Positions 1 through 5,819 of a stretch of DNA of 7,606 bases are shown piece by piece; within the stretch, counting starts at the first letter, position 1, and the number at the start of each line of letters is the position of its first letter. A model generated the notes under the pieces. The model worked only from the letters and a program-made list of their open reading frames with translations, had not been told where the DNA came from and searched no databases. The stretch is from Dorea sp. CAG:317 (GTDB lineage Bacteria; Bacillota; Clostridia; Lachnospirales; Lachnospiraceae). The stretch covers positions 5,946 to 13,551 of the forward strand of contig FR892648.1 in NCBI GenBank assembly GCA_000433535.1, read 5' to 3'. The position numbers were made by a program, and so were the translations under genes.

Positions 1-1156
1 ACGTCTGAACTGCATATGCTAATGTATCTATAGACTGGAACATACAATAGAATATAATCGGTTCAAATGCATTTAATTCAAGCTGTCCTGCCTCTGCAGC
101 CATCGTAATTGTAAGGTCGTTTCCGATAATATTAAATGCAACCTGATTAACTACTTCTGGAATTACAGGATTTACTTTTCCAGGCATAATGGAAGAACCG
201 TTTTGTCTCTCCGGAAGATTAATTTCATGGAAGCCGGCTCTTGGTCCTGATGACATAAGACGAAGATCATTTGCAATCTTAGATAGTGTCACTGCACATG
301 CTTTGATTGCTCCGGAAACAGCCACAAATGAATCCAGATTCTGTGTAGAATCAATCAAGTCAAATGCCTGAATAAAATCTATTCCCGATATTTCTGCAAT
401 ATTTGGAACAATCCTCTTCAGATAATTTTTATCCGCATTAATTCCGGTTCCTACAGCTGTACCTCCCATATTTAAAGCACGCATTTCATCCATTGCTTTA
501 TCCATGCGACGAATATCTCTCTGGATGGCTACAGAATAAGCCCCAAATTCCTGTCCGAGTCGAATCGGCACAGCATCCTGCATCTGTGTACGCCCCATTT
601 TGATCACATGATCAAACTCTTCTGATTTTCTGCAGAGTGCCTCATATAAAAGTTCTAACTCATATTTCAAATTTTTCAACAGACGAAGCGAAGTCATTTT
701 TCCTGCTGTCGGAATTACATCGTTTGTAGATTGTCCACAGTTTACGTGGTCATTCGGATTAACAATAGAATAATCTCCCTTTTTTCCGCCAAGTATTTCA
801 ATCGCGCGATTCGCAATTACTTCATTGGCGTTCATATTTAAAGATGTTCCTGCTCCTCCTTGAATCGGATCCACAATGAAATTATCATGCAATTTTCCTT
901 TTAAAATTTCGTCACAGGCTTTTACGATTGCATCTGCGATTGTTTTGTCTAAAATACCGACCTCACAGTTTGTAATTGCAGCTGCCTTTTTAATGTATGC
1001 AAGACTATTGATAATTTCCGGATGCATATTTAATCCTGTAATATGAAAATTTTCAGCCGCACGAAGTGACTGAACACCATAATACACCGATTTAGGAACA
1101 TCTTTCGTTCCAATTGAATCCTGTTCCACACGATAATCTTTTTTTTGCTCATCCAT
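1..1156 (-). CDS. aspA: Aspartate ammonia-lyase (aspartase), C-terminus cut by window edge
   Basis: Aspartase reversibly deaminates L-aspartate to fumarate and ammonia in the cytoplasm as a homotetramer of the fumarase/aspartase superfamily. About 385 residues are visible, against roughly 470 for the family; the stop lies beyond base 1. Conserved blocks appear in family order: the NPNDHVN...STND block (residues 133-146), GRTQMQDAVP (188-197) and the flexible catalytic loop GSSIMPGKVNP (320-330). By family homology Ser321 is the catalytic base. The sequence before the loop reads LPERQN, as in Bacillus-type aspartases, rather than the NEP of fumarases, and AAEAGQLELN follows, so aspartase is preferred over fumarase. 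The ATG at 1156 has a GGAGG about 8 bases upstream. The gene is divergent from the LysR regulator, which may control it. It could supply fumarate from aspartate released by the IadA enzyme encoded at the other end of the window. Confidence 0.95.
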   Translation of the reverse strand, partial: MDEQKKDYRVEQDSIGTKDVPKSVYYGVQSLRAAENFHITGLNMHPEIINSLAYIKKAAAITNCEVGILDKTIADAIVKACDEILKGKLHDNFIVDPIQGGAGTSLNMNANEVIANRAIEILGGKKGDYSIVNPNDHVNCGQSTNDVIPTAGKMTSLRLLKNLKYELELLYEALCRKSEEFDHVIKMGRTQMQDAVPIRLGQEFGAYSVAIQRDIRRMDKAMDEMRALNMGGTAVGTGINADKNYLKRIVPNIAEISGIDFIQAFDLIDSTQNLDSFVAVSGAIKACAVTLSKIANDLRLMSSGPRAGFHEINLPERQNGSSIMPGKVNPVIPEVVNQVAFNIIGNDLTITMAAEAGQLELNAFEPIIFYCMFQSIDTLAYAVQT

Positions 1157-1208
1157 TTTTTCATTTCCTCCAACGATATATTTTCTTGTTACCTTTCTTA
1201 TTGATTTC

Positions 1209-1237
1209 ATTGTATCTATCTATTAAAATATAATCAA
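1209..1237 (-). promoter_or_regulatory. Putative sigma-A promoter of aspA
   Basis: Read on the minus strand, a -35 TTGATT (1237-1232, four of six consensus bases) and a -10 TACAAT (1214-1209, five of six) are separated by exactly 17 bases. Transcription would start near 1202 and leave a leader of about 45 bases before the aspA start. The -35 element lies in the centre of the inverted repeat at 1225-1250, so a protein bound there would compete with or contact RNA polymerase. This is a consensus match in AT-rich DNA, not proof. Confidence 0.55.
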
Positions 1238-1250
1238 ATACATATATTTT
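1225..1250. promoter_or_regulatory. Inverted repeat, candidate regulator site between aspA and the LysR gene
   Basis: AAAATATA (1225-1232) and TATATTTT (1243-1250) are perfect 8-base inverted arms around a 10-base spacer. The dyad covers the aspA -35 region and the weak -35 region of the divergent LysR gene. LysR-type proteins typically bind AT-rich dyads in exactly this sort of divergent spacer. The caution is that AT-only arms arise easily by chance in DNA this rich in A and T. Confidence 0.4.
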
Positions 1251-1259
1251 TATTATAAT
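1231..1259 (+). promoter_or_regulatory. Weak putative promoter of the LysR-type regulator gene
   Basis: A perfect -10 TATAAT sits at 1254-1259. The hexamer 17 bases upstream is TAATCA (1231-1236), which matches the -35 consensus at only three positions. The start would be near 1266, giving a short leader of about 27 bases. The weak -35 coincides with the aspA -35 and the inverted repeat, which would fit autoregulation by the LysR protein. The -10 is clear but the -35 is doubtful. Confidence 0.35.
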
Positions 1260-1260
1260 T

Positions 1261-1276
1261 ATAGCTTTAAAGTTAT
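1261..1276. promoter_or_regulatory. 16-bp near-palindrome at the LysR gene start region
   Basis: ATAGCTTTAAAGTTAT is a palindrome apart from one mismatched pair (G1264 against T1273). It ends four bases before the ribosome binding site of the LysR gene and would overlap the predicted transcription start, a position suited to an autorepression site. Chance occurrence in AT-rich DNA cannot be excluded. Confidence 0.3.
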
Positions 1277-1279
1277 GTT

Positions 1280-1284
1280 AGGAG
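1280..1284 (+). promoter_or_regulatory. Ribosome binding site that fixes the LysR start at 1293
   Basis: AGGAG lies 8 bases before the ATG at 1293. The in-frame ATG at 1275 lies upstream of this site and has no purine-rich Shine-Dalgarno sequence of its own, so translation from 1293 is preferred and the protein is 314 rather than 320 residues. Confidence 0.75.
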
Positions 1285-1292
1285 TTAAAATC

Positions 1293-2237
1293 ATGTTTCA
1301 AGGAATGGAATACATCTATACCGTTTATAAAGAAAAAAGTTTTTCCAAAGCTGCAAAGAAATTATTTATTTCTCAACCTTCTTTGAGCGCTACCGTAAAA
1401 CGAATCGAAAAGAAGATAGGCGCTCCTATCTTTGATAGAAGCACAAAGCCATTAACTCTTACAGAATGCGGAGAAAAATATATCCAGTATATAGAGCATA
1501 TTTACTCTCTGGAACACGAATTTTCTAATTTTGTCAACGATTGGGATGGCTTAAAAACCGGCAATCTTATCCTCGGCGGAAGTACGCTTTTTTCTTCTTG
1601 GGTACTTCCACCTCTAATGAGCGAATTTTCCAAGCGTTTTCCGCTTGTGAAAATAAAATTGATTGAAGAAAACACTTCCAAACTTTCTGAGCTTTTAAGA
1701 AACGGAAAGATTGACTTTATGATTGATAATTGTATCTTGGATGAAGAAATATTTTCTCACAGCCACTACCATACAGAGCATCTTCTTCTTGCTGTTCCTA
1801 AATATTTAGATTCTGCAAAAAAAACCACCTCTTATCAAATCTCTACAGATATGATAAGAGACGGTTCCTTTTTAGATGAATCCGTTGAATCTGTTCCTCT
1901 GAATTTTTTTAAACAAGATTCTTTTATTATGTTAAAACCGAACAACGATACAAGAAAACGTGCTATAGATATTTTACAAAAACAAAGTATCACACCACAC
2001 ATATTATTTGAACTTGACCAGCAAATGACTTCTTATAATATTACCTGTTCAGGAATGGGAATTTCTTTCATCAGCGATACCTTAATCCGTCAAGTTCCTT
2101 CCCATCCCAATGTAGTTTACTATAAGCTGGATTCTAAACTCAGTTGTAGAAATCTGTTTTTTTATTGGAAATCCGGAAAATATTTCAGTCGGGCTATGAA
2201 AGAATTTCTCAAACTTACCTCAGAAAAATTTAATTAA
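1293..2237 (+). CDS. LysR-type transcriptional regulator
   Basis: This is a cytoplasmic DNA-binding regulator of 314 residues, within the usual 290-320 range for LysR proteins. The N-terminal winged helix-turn-helix is clear: SFSKAAKKLFISQPSLSATVKRIE (residues 16-39; recognition helix around 27-39), then GAPIFDRS (43-50) and the wing region with LTLTECG. A linker helix reaches about residue 85. The periplasmic-binding-protein-like effector domain begins near GNLILGG (about 91) and continues to the end, including an FPLVKIKLIEEN segment and a DFMID motif typical of the first subdomain. The gene is divergent from aspA across 136 bp, and LysR regulators commonly control the divergent neighbour, so aspA is the first candidate target; the creatininase/symporter operon is another. 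Its TAA stop overlaps the stop of the convergent creatininase gene. The effector cannot be told from sequence. Confidence 0.92.
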   Translation: MFQGMEYIYTVYKEKSFSKAAKKLFISQPSLSATVKRIEKKIGAPIFDRSTKPLTLTECGEKYIQYIEHIYSLEHEFSNFVNDWDGLKTGNLILGGSTLFSSWVLPPLMSEFSKRFPLVKIKLIEENTSKLSELLRNGKIDFMIDNCILDEEIFSHSHYHTEHLLLAVPKYLDSAKKTTSYQISTDMIRDGSFLDESVESVPLNFFKQDSFIMLKPNNDTRKRAIDILQKQSITPHILFELDQQMTSYNITCSGMGISFISDTLIRQVPSHPNVVYYKLDSKLSCRNLFFYWKSGKYFSRAMKEFLKLTSEKFN

Positions 2238-2982
2238 TTTTCCGAAATTCATCAATAAAACCACGAACATACTCTACAGAAAGGTCAAGTGCTCCCTGCC
2301 CCAATTCCACAGTGGCTTCTTTTGGATCAAACGGTCCAAACCAGCCACTTGGTGCAATTTCTTTTGTATCTCTTACAAGGCGTACGATTCCTCCCTTATA
2401 GTCTACTGCCTGAATATAAGCAGCCTTTACATTTTCTGTCGGATGCTGTGCATTCATTGGCTGACTAAGCTCCATATGTACAGATTCCGGATCAATTGCC
2501 ATCATAACTGCTGTTTCCAGTATATCACCATGTCCCCCGTTGTATTTACTGTCAAGTTGCGCTACGAGACTCCACCAGTCAATTTGTGCACAGATACCGC
2601 CTTTGTGATAAACCTCTAACGCTGCTCTGTCGATAGATGGAGTATTTCCACCATGCCCGTTTAATACGAGAAATCTCTTTGCACCGTGCTGCATTAAGGA
2701 ATCCATGATTCCATGAAGAACCATGTATAGTCCCTCATATCCAATATTGACACTTCCCTCAAAACTCAAGTGATACGGGCATACTCCGTAATTTACACTT
2801 GGAGCTACAATTACATTCTCCATATCCGCAATATGATCCGCAATATAAGACGGAACCATATAGTCTGTTCCAAGAGCACTCTGTGTTCCATGCTGTTCTG
2901 TACTTCCTACCGGAATTACGATAATCGGATCTTTTTCAAAGGCTTCCTTTGCCTGTAAGGTTGTCATTTTTCCCAAATACAT
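2230..2982 (-). CDS. Creatininase-family metal-dependent amidohydrolase
   Basis: At 250 residues this is a normal length for the creatininase superfamily. These are cytosolic metal enzymes that hydrolyse cyclic or linear amide bonds; members include creatinine amidohydrolase and the mycofactocin peptidase MftE. Visible motifs are GSTEQHG (residues 26-32; Glu29 and His31 are expected metal ligands), Asp40 in GTDY, NGHGGN (108-113; His110 a ligand) and GHGDILET (150-157; Glu156). Creatininase itself has NGHYEN with a further Glu ligand; here that position is Gly112, as in MftE-like members, so creatinine is not a safe substrate call. The start has a perfect AAGGAGG with 7-base spacing. The gene lies 21 bp downstream of the symporter gene and is almost certainly co-transcribed, which suggests it acts on the imported compound or a product of it. 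No mycofactocin genes are nearby. Confidence 0.88.
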   Translation of the reverse strand: MYLGKMTTLQAKEAFEKDPIIVIPVGSTEQHGTQSALGTDYMVPSYIADHIADMENVIVAPSVNYGVCPYHLSFEGSVNIGYEGLYMVLHGIMDSLMQHGAKRFLVLNGHGGNTPSIDRAALEVYHKGGICAQIDWWSLVAQLDSKYNGGHGDILETAVMMAIDPESVHMELSQPMNAQHPTENVKAAYIQAVDYKGGIVRLVRDTKEIAPSGWFGPFDPKEATVELGQGALDLSVEYVRGFIDEFRKIN

Positions 2983-3003
2983 AACTATTCCTCCTTAAAA
3001 TCC

Positions 3004-4485
3004 CTATTTATTAAAAACAAGGAAATGACGGTCAATTGTTTCCTGAGGTGGTTTCTGCGTCAATAAGCTAATGATGATCATTGTAACAGAACCTAAAATT
3101 GTTGCCGGGAACAATGCGTGGAATCCAAATGCCAACGCTTTTACTTCCGGAACTAGTGTAAATGCAAGAAGTGCAATAACACCTACTACGATTGAAGCAA
3201 TTGCTCCTGCCGCTGTTGATTTTTTCCAGTACATTCCGAACAAAACAGGTACTACAAAAATTGCCATTCCTGAAAATGCAAAAAGATTAATTTCAAAAAT
3301 ACTTCCAGGCTGGAATACACCAAAACAAATAACAACAACACCGATTAACACTGTTACTACTTTAGATAACTTCATAACACTGTTATCATCCGCTTTTTTA
3401 TTAATAATTTTCTGATAAATATCTCTTGTAACCGCTCCGGTTGTTGTAACAAGAATTCCATCAATGGTAGACATTCCTGCCGCTACAATACCCGCAATAA
3501 AGATAGAAGCTAAGAACGGATTTAAACCTCTCTGAAGAATAAGCGGTACAATCTGGTCTGCCTTTTCAATTCCTTGAATAGATGCAATACCATTTACACC
3601 TGCCCATTCGATCAAAGTTGCAGATACTAACATTCCGCCCGTTCCAAGGAAGATTGCCTTGAACATAGTCTTATGATCTTTCATAGTAAAGAACTTTGTA
3701 AATAAATGAGGCTGTCCCATTGTAAAGAATGCCCAAAGTACAATATTAGACACATAATATGCCCACGGCATATATCCATTTGCCCCTGGGAATGTAAGAT
3801 ATGCTTCATTCATTCCCTGTAATGTATGGTTAATATTTTCAAATCCTCCACCCATTACGACAGATACGACAAATGTAATAACTGCAGTTGCAATCATAAG
3901 TGAACCTTGAATTACATCTGTCATCATAGCACCTTTCATACCGCCGGTCATACAGTAGAGAATTACTACGATTCCCATTCCTATAACTCCTACCCACTCC
4001 GGAAGACCTGTAAATACATGAACGATGACACCTGCTCCAATAATCTGTGCTCCCATCATAGGAATTAAGAAGAACAACATCATAACTCCGAGAATACCAC
4101 CCATTTTTTTAGAATGATAACGATCAGACAAGTAGTCAGCCATTGTAAGAAAACCATATTCATGTCCCAATGTAACTAACTTTCTTCCCATTAAAATTGC
4201 CGGAAGAATCATACAGAATACTGCGCCCGGTATAGAGATTGCCATACCGGCATATCCGACTCCATAGATTGTTCCCGGTGTTCCAAGAAATGTTCCCATA
4301 GAAAATTGTGTGGAAAAATATGCAATACCACTAACGATTGCTCCTGCTTTTCCGCTGAGGACGAAAAAGTCTCCTAAACTGGAAGTTTTACGACTTGCAT
4401 ACCAGCCGATAAATGCCATAACTCCAAGATAAATAATCAGGACAGTATAAAATGGTCCTGGTGATGGTTGTACTGCTGCTCCCAT
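3004..4485 (-). CDS. Sodium:solute symporter (SSS family), PanF-like
   Basis: This 493-residue inner-membrane protein is built of about 13 hydrophobic segments, the SSS fold and size. It begins with a segment around residues 14-28, followed by SRKTSSLGDFFVLSG and then the TM2 block with STQFSMGTFLGTPG, the region that helps form the sodium site in this family. The layout and segments such as TMADYLSDRY, MTGGMKGAMMTDVIQG and GMSTIDGILVTTTGAVTRDIY resemble the sodium/pantothenate symporter PanF. Related SSS proteins carry other organic acids, amino acids or ureides, so the substrate is open. GGAGGAG stands 8 bases before the ATG. That ATG overlaps the stop of the upstream YhdT-like gene by one base (TAATG), which implies translational coupling. 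The creatininase-family gene follows after 21 bp. Sodium-driven uptake of an amide-bearing substrate is an inference from context. Confidence 0.9.
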   Translation of the reverse strand: MGAAVQPSPGPFYTVLIIYLGVMAFIGWYASRKTSSLGDFFVLSGKAGAIVSGIAYFSTQFSMGTFLGTPGTIYGVGYAGMAISIPGAVFCMILPAILMGRKLVTLGHEYGFLTMADYLSDRYHSKKMGGILGVMMLFFLIPMMGAQIIGAGVIVHVFTGLPEWVGVIGMGIVVILYCMTGGMKGAMMTDVIQGSLMIATAVITFVVSVVMGGGFENINHTLQGMNEAYLTFPGANGYMPWAYYVSNIVLWAFFTMGQPHLFTKFFTMKDHKTMFKAIFLGTGGMLVSATLIEWAGVNGIASIQGIEKADQIVPLILQRGLNPFLASIFIAGIVAAGMSTIDGILVTTTGAVTRDIYQKIINKKADDNSVMKLSKVVTVLIGVVVICFGVFQPGSIFEINLFAFSGMAIFVVPVLFGMYWKKSTAAGAIASIVVGVIALLAFTLVPEVKALAFGFHALFPATILGSVTMIIISLLTQKPPQETIDRHFLVFNK

Positions 4486-4757
4486 TATTTCTGCTCCTCC
4501 TTCTTATCGTCTGCATTTTCTTCATCATACACATGATACTCTTTTCTCTTCATACACATTTTGTAATATACACCGATCAGAGCAAATACAACTGCTGCAT
4601 TAATCAGCCACCCATACACATAAGATGGAACACCACCAAGGGATGGGATGTATGTCTCACTGTAGAAAAAAGGAAAAGGAATCATGATAAAAAAGAAACA
4701 GATTAAAAATATAACCGTCCATGTTCCCTCAAAATGTTTTTCAAATAATTTTTTCAT
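4485..4757 (-). CDS. Small two-helix membrane protein, YhdT/DUF997-like symporter partner
   Basis: This 90-residue protein has two hydrophobic segments (about residues 14-32 and 46-68) joined by a short linker with GGVPSY, and ends in a charged, acid-rich tail. In Escherichia coli a small protein of this design, YhdT (DUF997), is encoded directly upstream of panF. The size, the two-helix layout, the G-x-P linker before the second helix and the position in front of a PanF-like symporter all match. DUF3311 proteins, which also pair with SSS transporters, are the alternative family. The role of such partners is not well defined; an accessory or stabilising subunit is inferred. An AAGGAGG lies about 12 bases before the ATG, a somewhat long spacing. 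The TAA stop shares its last base with the symporter ATG. Confidence 0.78.
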   Translation of the reverse strand: MKKLFEKHFEGTWTVIFLICFFFIMIPFPFFYSETYIPSLGGVPSYVYGWLINAAVVFALIGVYYKMCMKRKEYHVYDEENADDKKEEQK

Positions 4758-4833
4758 AGGTACTTCATTCCTCCTTTTGTTGAATTTTCTGTCACTTTAA
4801 TACATTTCTGCCCTCAGTACAAATTTTTGTAAA

Positions 4834-4849
4834 TAAAGTGCATACTTTA
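4834..4849. promoter_or_regulatory. Operator copy 1: TAAAGT-N4-ACTTTA inverted repeat
   Basis: TAAAGT, four bases (GCAT), then ACTTTA form a 16-bp dyad with perfect 6-base arms. The same dyad recurs at 4888-4903. It is immediately upstream of the proposed -35 of the regulator promoter and about 7-22 bases into the proposed minus-strand transcript. A second ACTTTA half-site begins at 4849. The probable ligand is the RpiR-type protein encoded at 4946; this is inferred from position and repetition. Confidence 0.6.
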
Positions 4850-4850
4850 C

Positions 4851-4879
4851 TTTATATTTTAAACTATACATGATATAAT
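4851..4879 (+). promoter_or_regulatory. Promoter of the RpiR-type regulator and PLP-protein genes
   Basis: A perfect -10 TATAAT (4874-4879) is preceded by TG with one base between (TGATATAAT), making an extended -10. The hexamer TTTATA (4851-4856) lies 17 bases upstream and matches the -35 consensus at four positions. Transcription would start near 4886, leaving a leader of about 60 bases. The second operator copy (4888-4903) covers the first transcribed bases, so a bound regulator would block initiation. Confidence 0.65.
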
Positions 4880-4891
4880 ACAAAAAGTAAA
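4863..4891 (-). promoter_or_regulatory. Promoter of the YhdT-like/symporter/creatininase operon
   Basis: On the minus strand a -35 TTTACT (4891-4886, four of six) and a -10 TATAGT (4868-4863, five of six) are separated by exactly 17 bases. The start would be near 4856, about 100 bases before the YhdT-like ATG. The element is interleaved with the oppositely directed regulator promoter, and its -35 overlaps the second operator copy. Polymerase probably cannot occupy both promoters at once. Confidence 0.5.
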
Positions 4892-4903
4892 GTATTTACT
4901 TTA
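4888..4903. promoter_or_regulatory. Operator copy 2: TAAAGT-N4-ACTTTA inverted repeat
   Basis: TAAAGT, four bases (ATTT), then ACTTTA repeat the 6-base arms and spacing of the dyad at 4834-4849, centre to centre 54 bp away (about five helical turns). It overlaps the start of the regulator transcript and the -35 of the divergent operon. A 15-base direct repeat, TTTACTTTATATTTT (4846-4860 and 4895-4909), also links the two areas. Confidence 0.62.
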
Positions 4904-4945
4904 TATTTTGTAAGATAAATATTTCTTTACTTAAAGGAGATTTCT

Positions 4946-5788
4946 ATGAATATTTTAGATCGAATTAAAGAACTATATCCGCAGTTTACAAGAAAACAAA
5001 AAAGTATTGCAGATTACATGACATCAAATCCGGGAGATATTTGTTATATAACGCTCGCACAGTTAAGCCACAACACTTCATCTTCAGAACTTACCCTTCT
5101 TCGTTTCTGTCAGAAAGTAGGCTGTAACAGTTTTTTAGAATTGAAAGATGAATTTCGTAATTATACACAACATATGATTCAAAAAGTTTCAGCATCTGAC
5201 TATAATATACCGACAAACACATGTCCGAATGAATCAGAAAAAGCGGCACTTCTTTTAAATATATGTAATACGGAGATAAAAGCAGCTTCCGATTTTTTCT
5301 CAACTCTCAATCCGAATGATATTGCAAACATATGTAAAACAATAAAAGAAAAAAAACGAATCTTCATATTTGCTCACGATATTTCCAAAATTCCCGGTGA
5401 ATTTCTTGCATTTCGAATGAGGCTTTTATTTTTGAATGTATCTCTTGTAGATCTTGAAGATATTGCCGATACTCAAAAGCAACTGGAATCATTGAATGAA
5501 GATGACATGGTAATTTTCTTTTCTTTTCCAAAATATTATTTTCCTATGGAAAGTATTGCAAAAAAAGCAGAAAAAAGTTGTGCTTCTATACTCACTATCA
5601 CAGATGACCATTCTTCTCCAGCTGTACCTTTTAGTCAATATATATTGATCTGCCAAACCAAAACTGAGATTTTTTATAATTCATTAACTCTTCCGATAGC
5701 AATGGTTAACTTAATTTCTTCTTACCTTGCTATGGATCTTCTGCCACCAGCAAAAAGGCAGGATTTTATGGATACTCTTTCTTCATAA
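4946..5788 (+). CDS. RpiR/MurR-family transcriptional regulator with an atypical SIS domain
   Basis: This 280-residue cytoplasmic regulator has the usual length and two-domain plan of the family. The N-terminal helix-turn-helix covers about residues 1-75, with FTRKQKSIADYM (14-25), the segment ITLAQLSHNTSSSELTLLRF (35-54) and then GCNSFLELKDEF (59-70). The C-terminal SIS-like domain covers about 122-250. Sugar-phosphate-sensing members show a glycine/serine-rich loop and an SGxT motif; here the matching places read AHDIS (143-147) and FFSFPKYY (191-198). A non-sugar effector is therefore likely. AGGAG lies 6 bases before the ATG. The gene is divergent from the symporter operon and 31 bp upstream of the PLP-protein gene. 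With paired dyads in the divergent spacer, it probably controls both transcripts and itself. Confidence 0.9.
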   Translation: MNILDRIKELYPQFTRKQKSIADYMTSNPGDICYITLAQLSHNTSSSELTLLRFCQKVGCNSFLELKDEFRNYTQHMIQKVSASDYNIPTNTCPNESEKAALLLNICNTEIKAASDFFSTLNPNDIANICKTIKEKKRIFIFAHDISKIPGEFLAFRMRLLFLNVSLVDLEDIADTQKQLESLNEDDMVIFFSFPKYYFPMESIAKKAEKSCASILTITDDHSSPAVPFSQYILICQTKTEIFYNSLTLPIAMVNLISSYLAMDLLPPAKRQDFMDTLSS

Positions 5789-5803
5789 AGAATATATAAA
5801 TAC

Positions 5804-5811
5804 AAAGGAGG
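5804..5811 (+). promoter_or_regulatory. Ribosome binding site that fixes the PLP-protein start at 5820
   Basis: AAAGGAGG is a near-perfect Shine-Dalgarno sequence with 8 bases between it and the ATG at 5820. An in-frame ATG at 5727 exists inside the regulator gene, but it would add 31 residues unlike the family, encoded out of frame over the regulator's end, and it lacks such a site. Confidence 0.85.
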
Positions 5812-5819
5812 TAATATTT

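Noticed and set aside
189..371. Open frame on the plus strand inside the aspA region
   Set aside because: It lies antisense to the well-conserved aspartase catalytic loop region, has no ribosome binding site and resembles no family.
3071..3415. 114-codon plus-strand frame inside the symporter gene
   Set aside because: It is the complement of conserved transmembrane segments; its composition is that expected from reading a hydrophobic gene backwards, and no start signal is seen.
4452..4706. Plus-strand frame over the symporter start and the YhdT-like gene
   Set aside because: Its leucine-rich start is the reverse of the ribosome binding site and coding DNA of the real genes; the opposite strand has good start signals, coupling and family resemblance.
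4758..4860. Possible riboswitch or attenuator in the roughly 100-base leader of the symporter operon
   Set aside because: I found no strong stem, no terminator-like hairpin with a T-run and no known riboswitch core motif there.
4846..4909. 15-base direct repeat TTTACTTTATATTTT considered as an independent repeat family or recombination site
   Set aside because: Most of it is explained by the operator right arms and promoter AT-richness; there is no mobile element or integrase nearby.
4924..4940. CTTTACTTAAAG near-palindrome that includes the regulator's ribosome binding site, considered as a third operator or an RNA thermoswitch
   Set aside because: Its arms are in the opposite order to the operator dyads and the RNA stem would be only about five weak pairs, so neither role is supported.
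5727..5819. Longer start for the PLP protein overlapping the regulator gene
   Set aside because: The added residues come from reading the regulator gene in another frame, and the strong AAAGGAGG at 5804-5811 points to the ATG at 5820.
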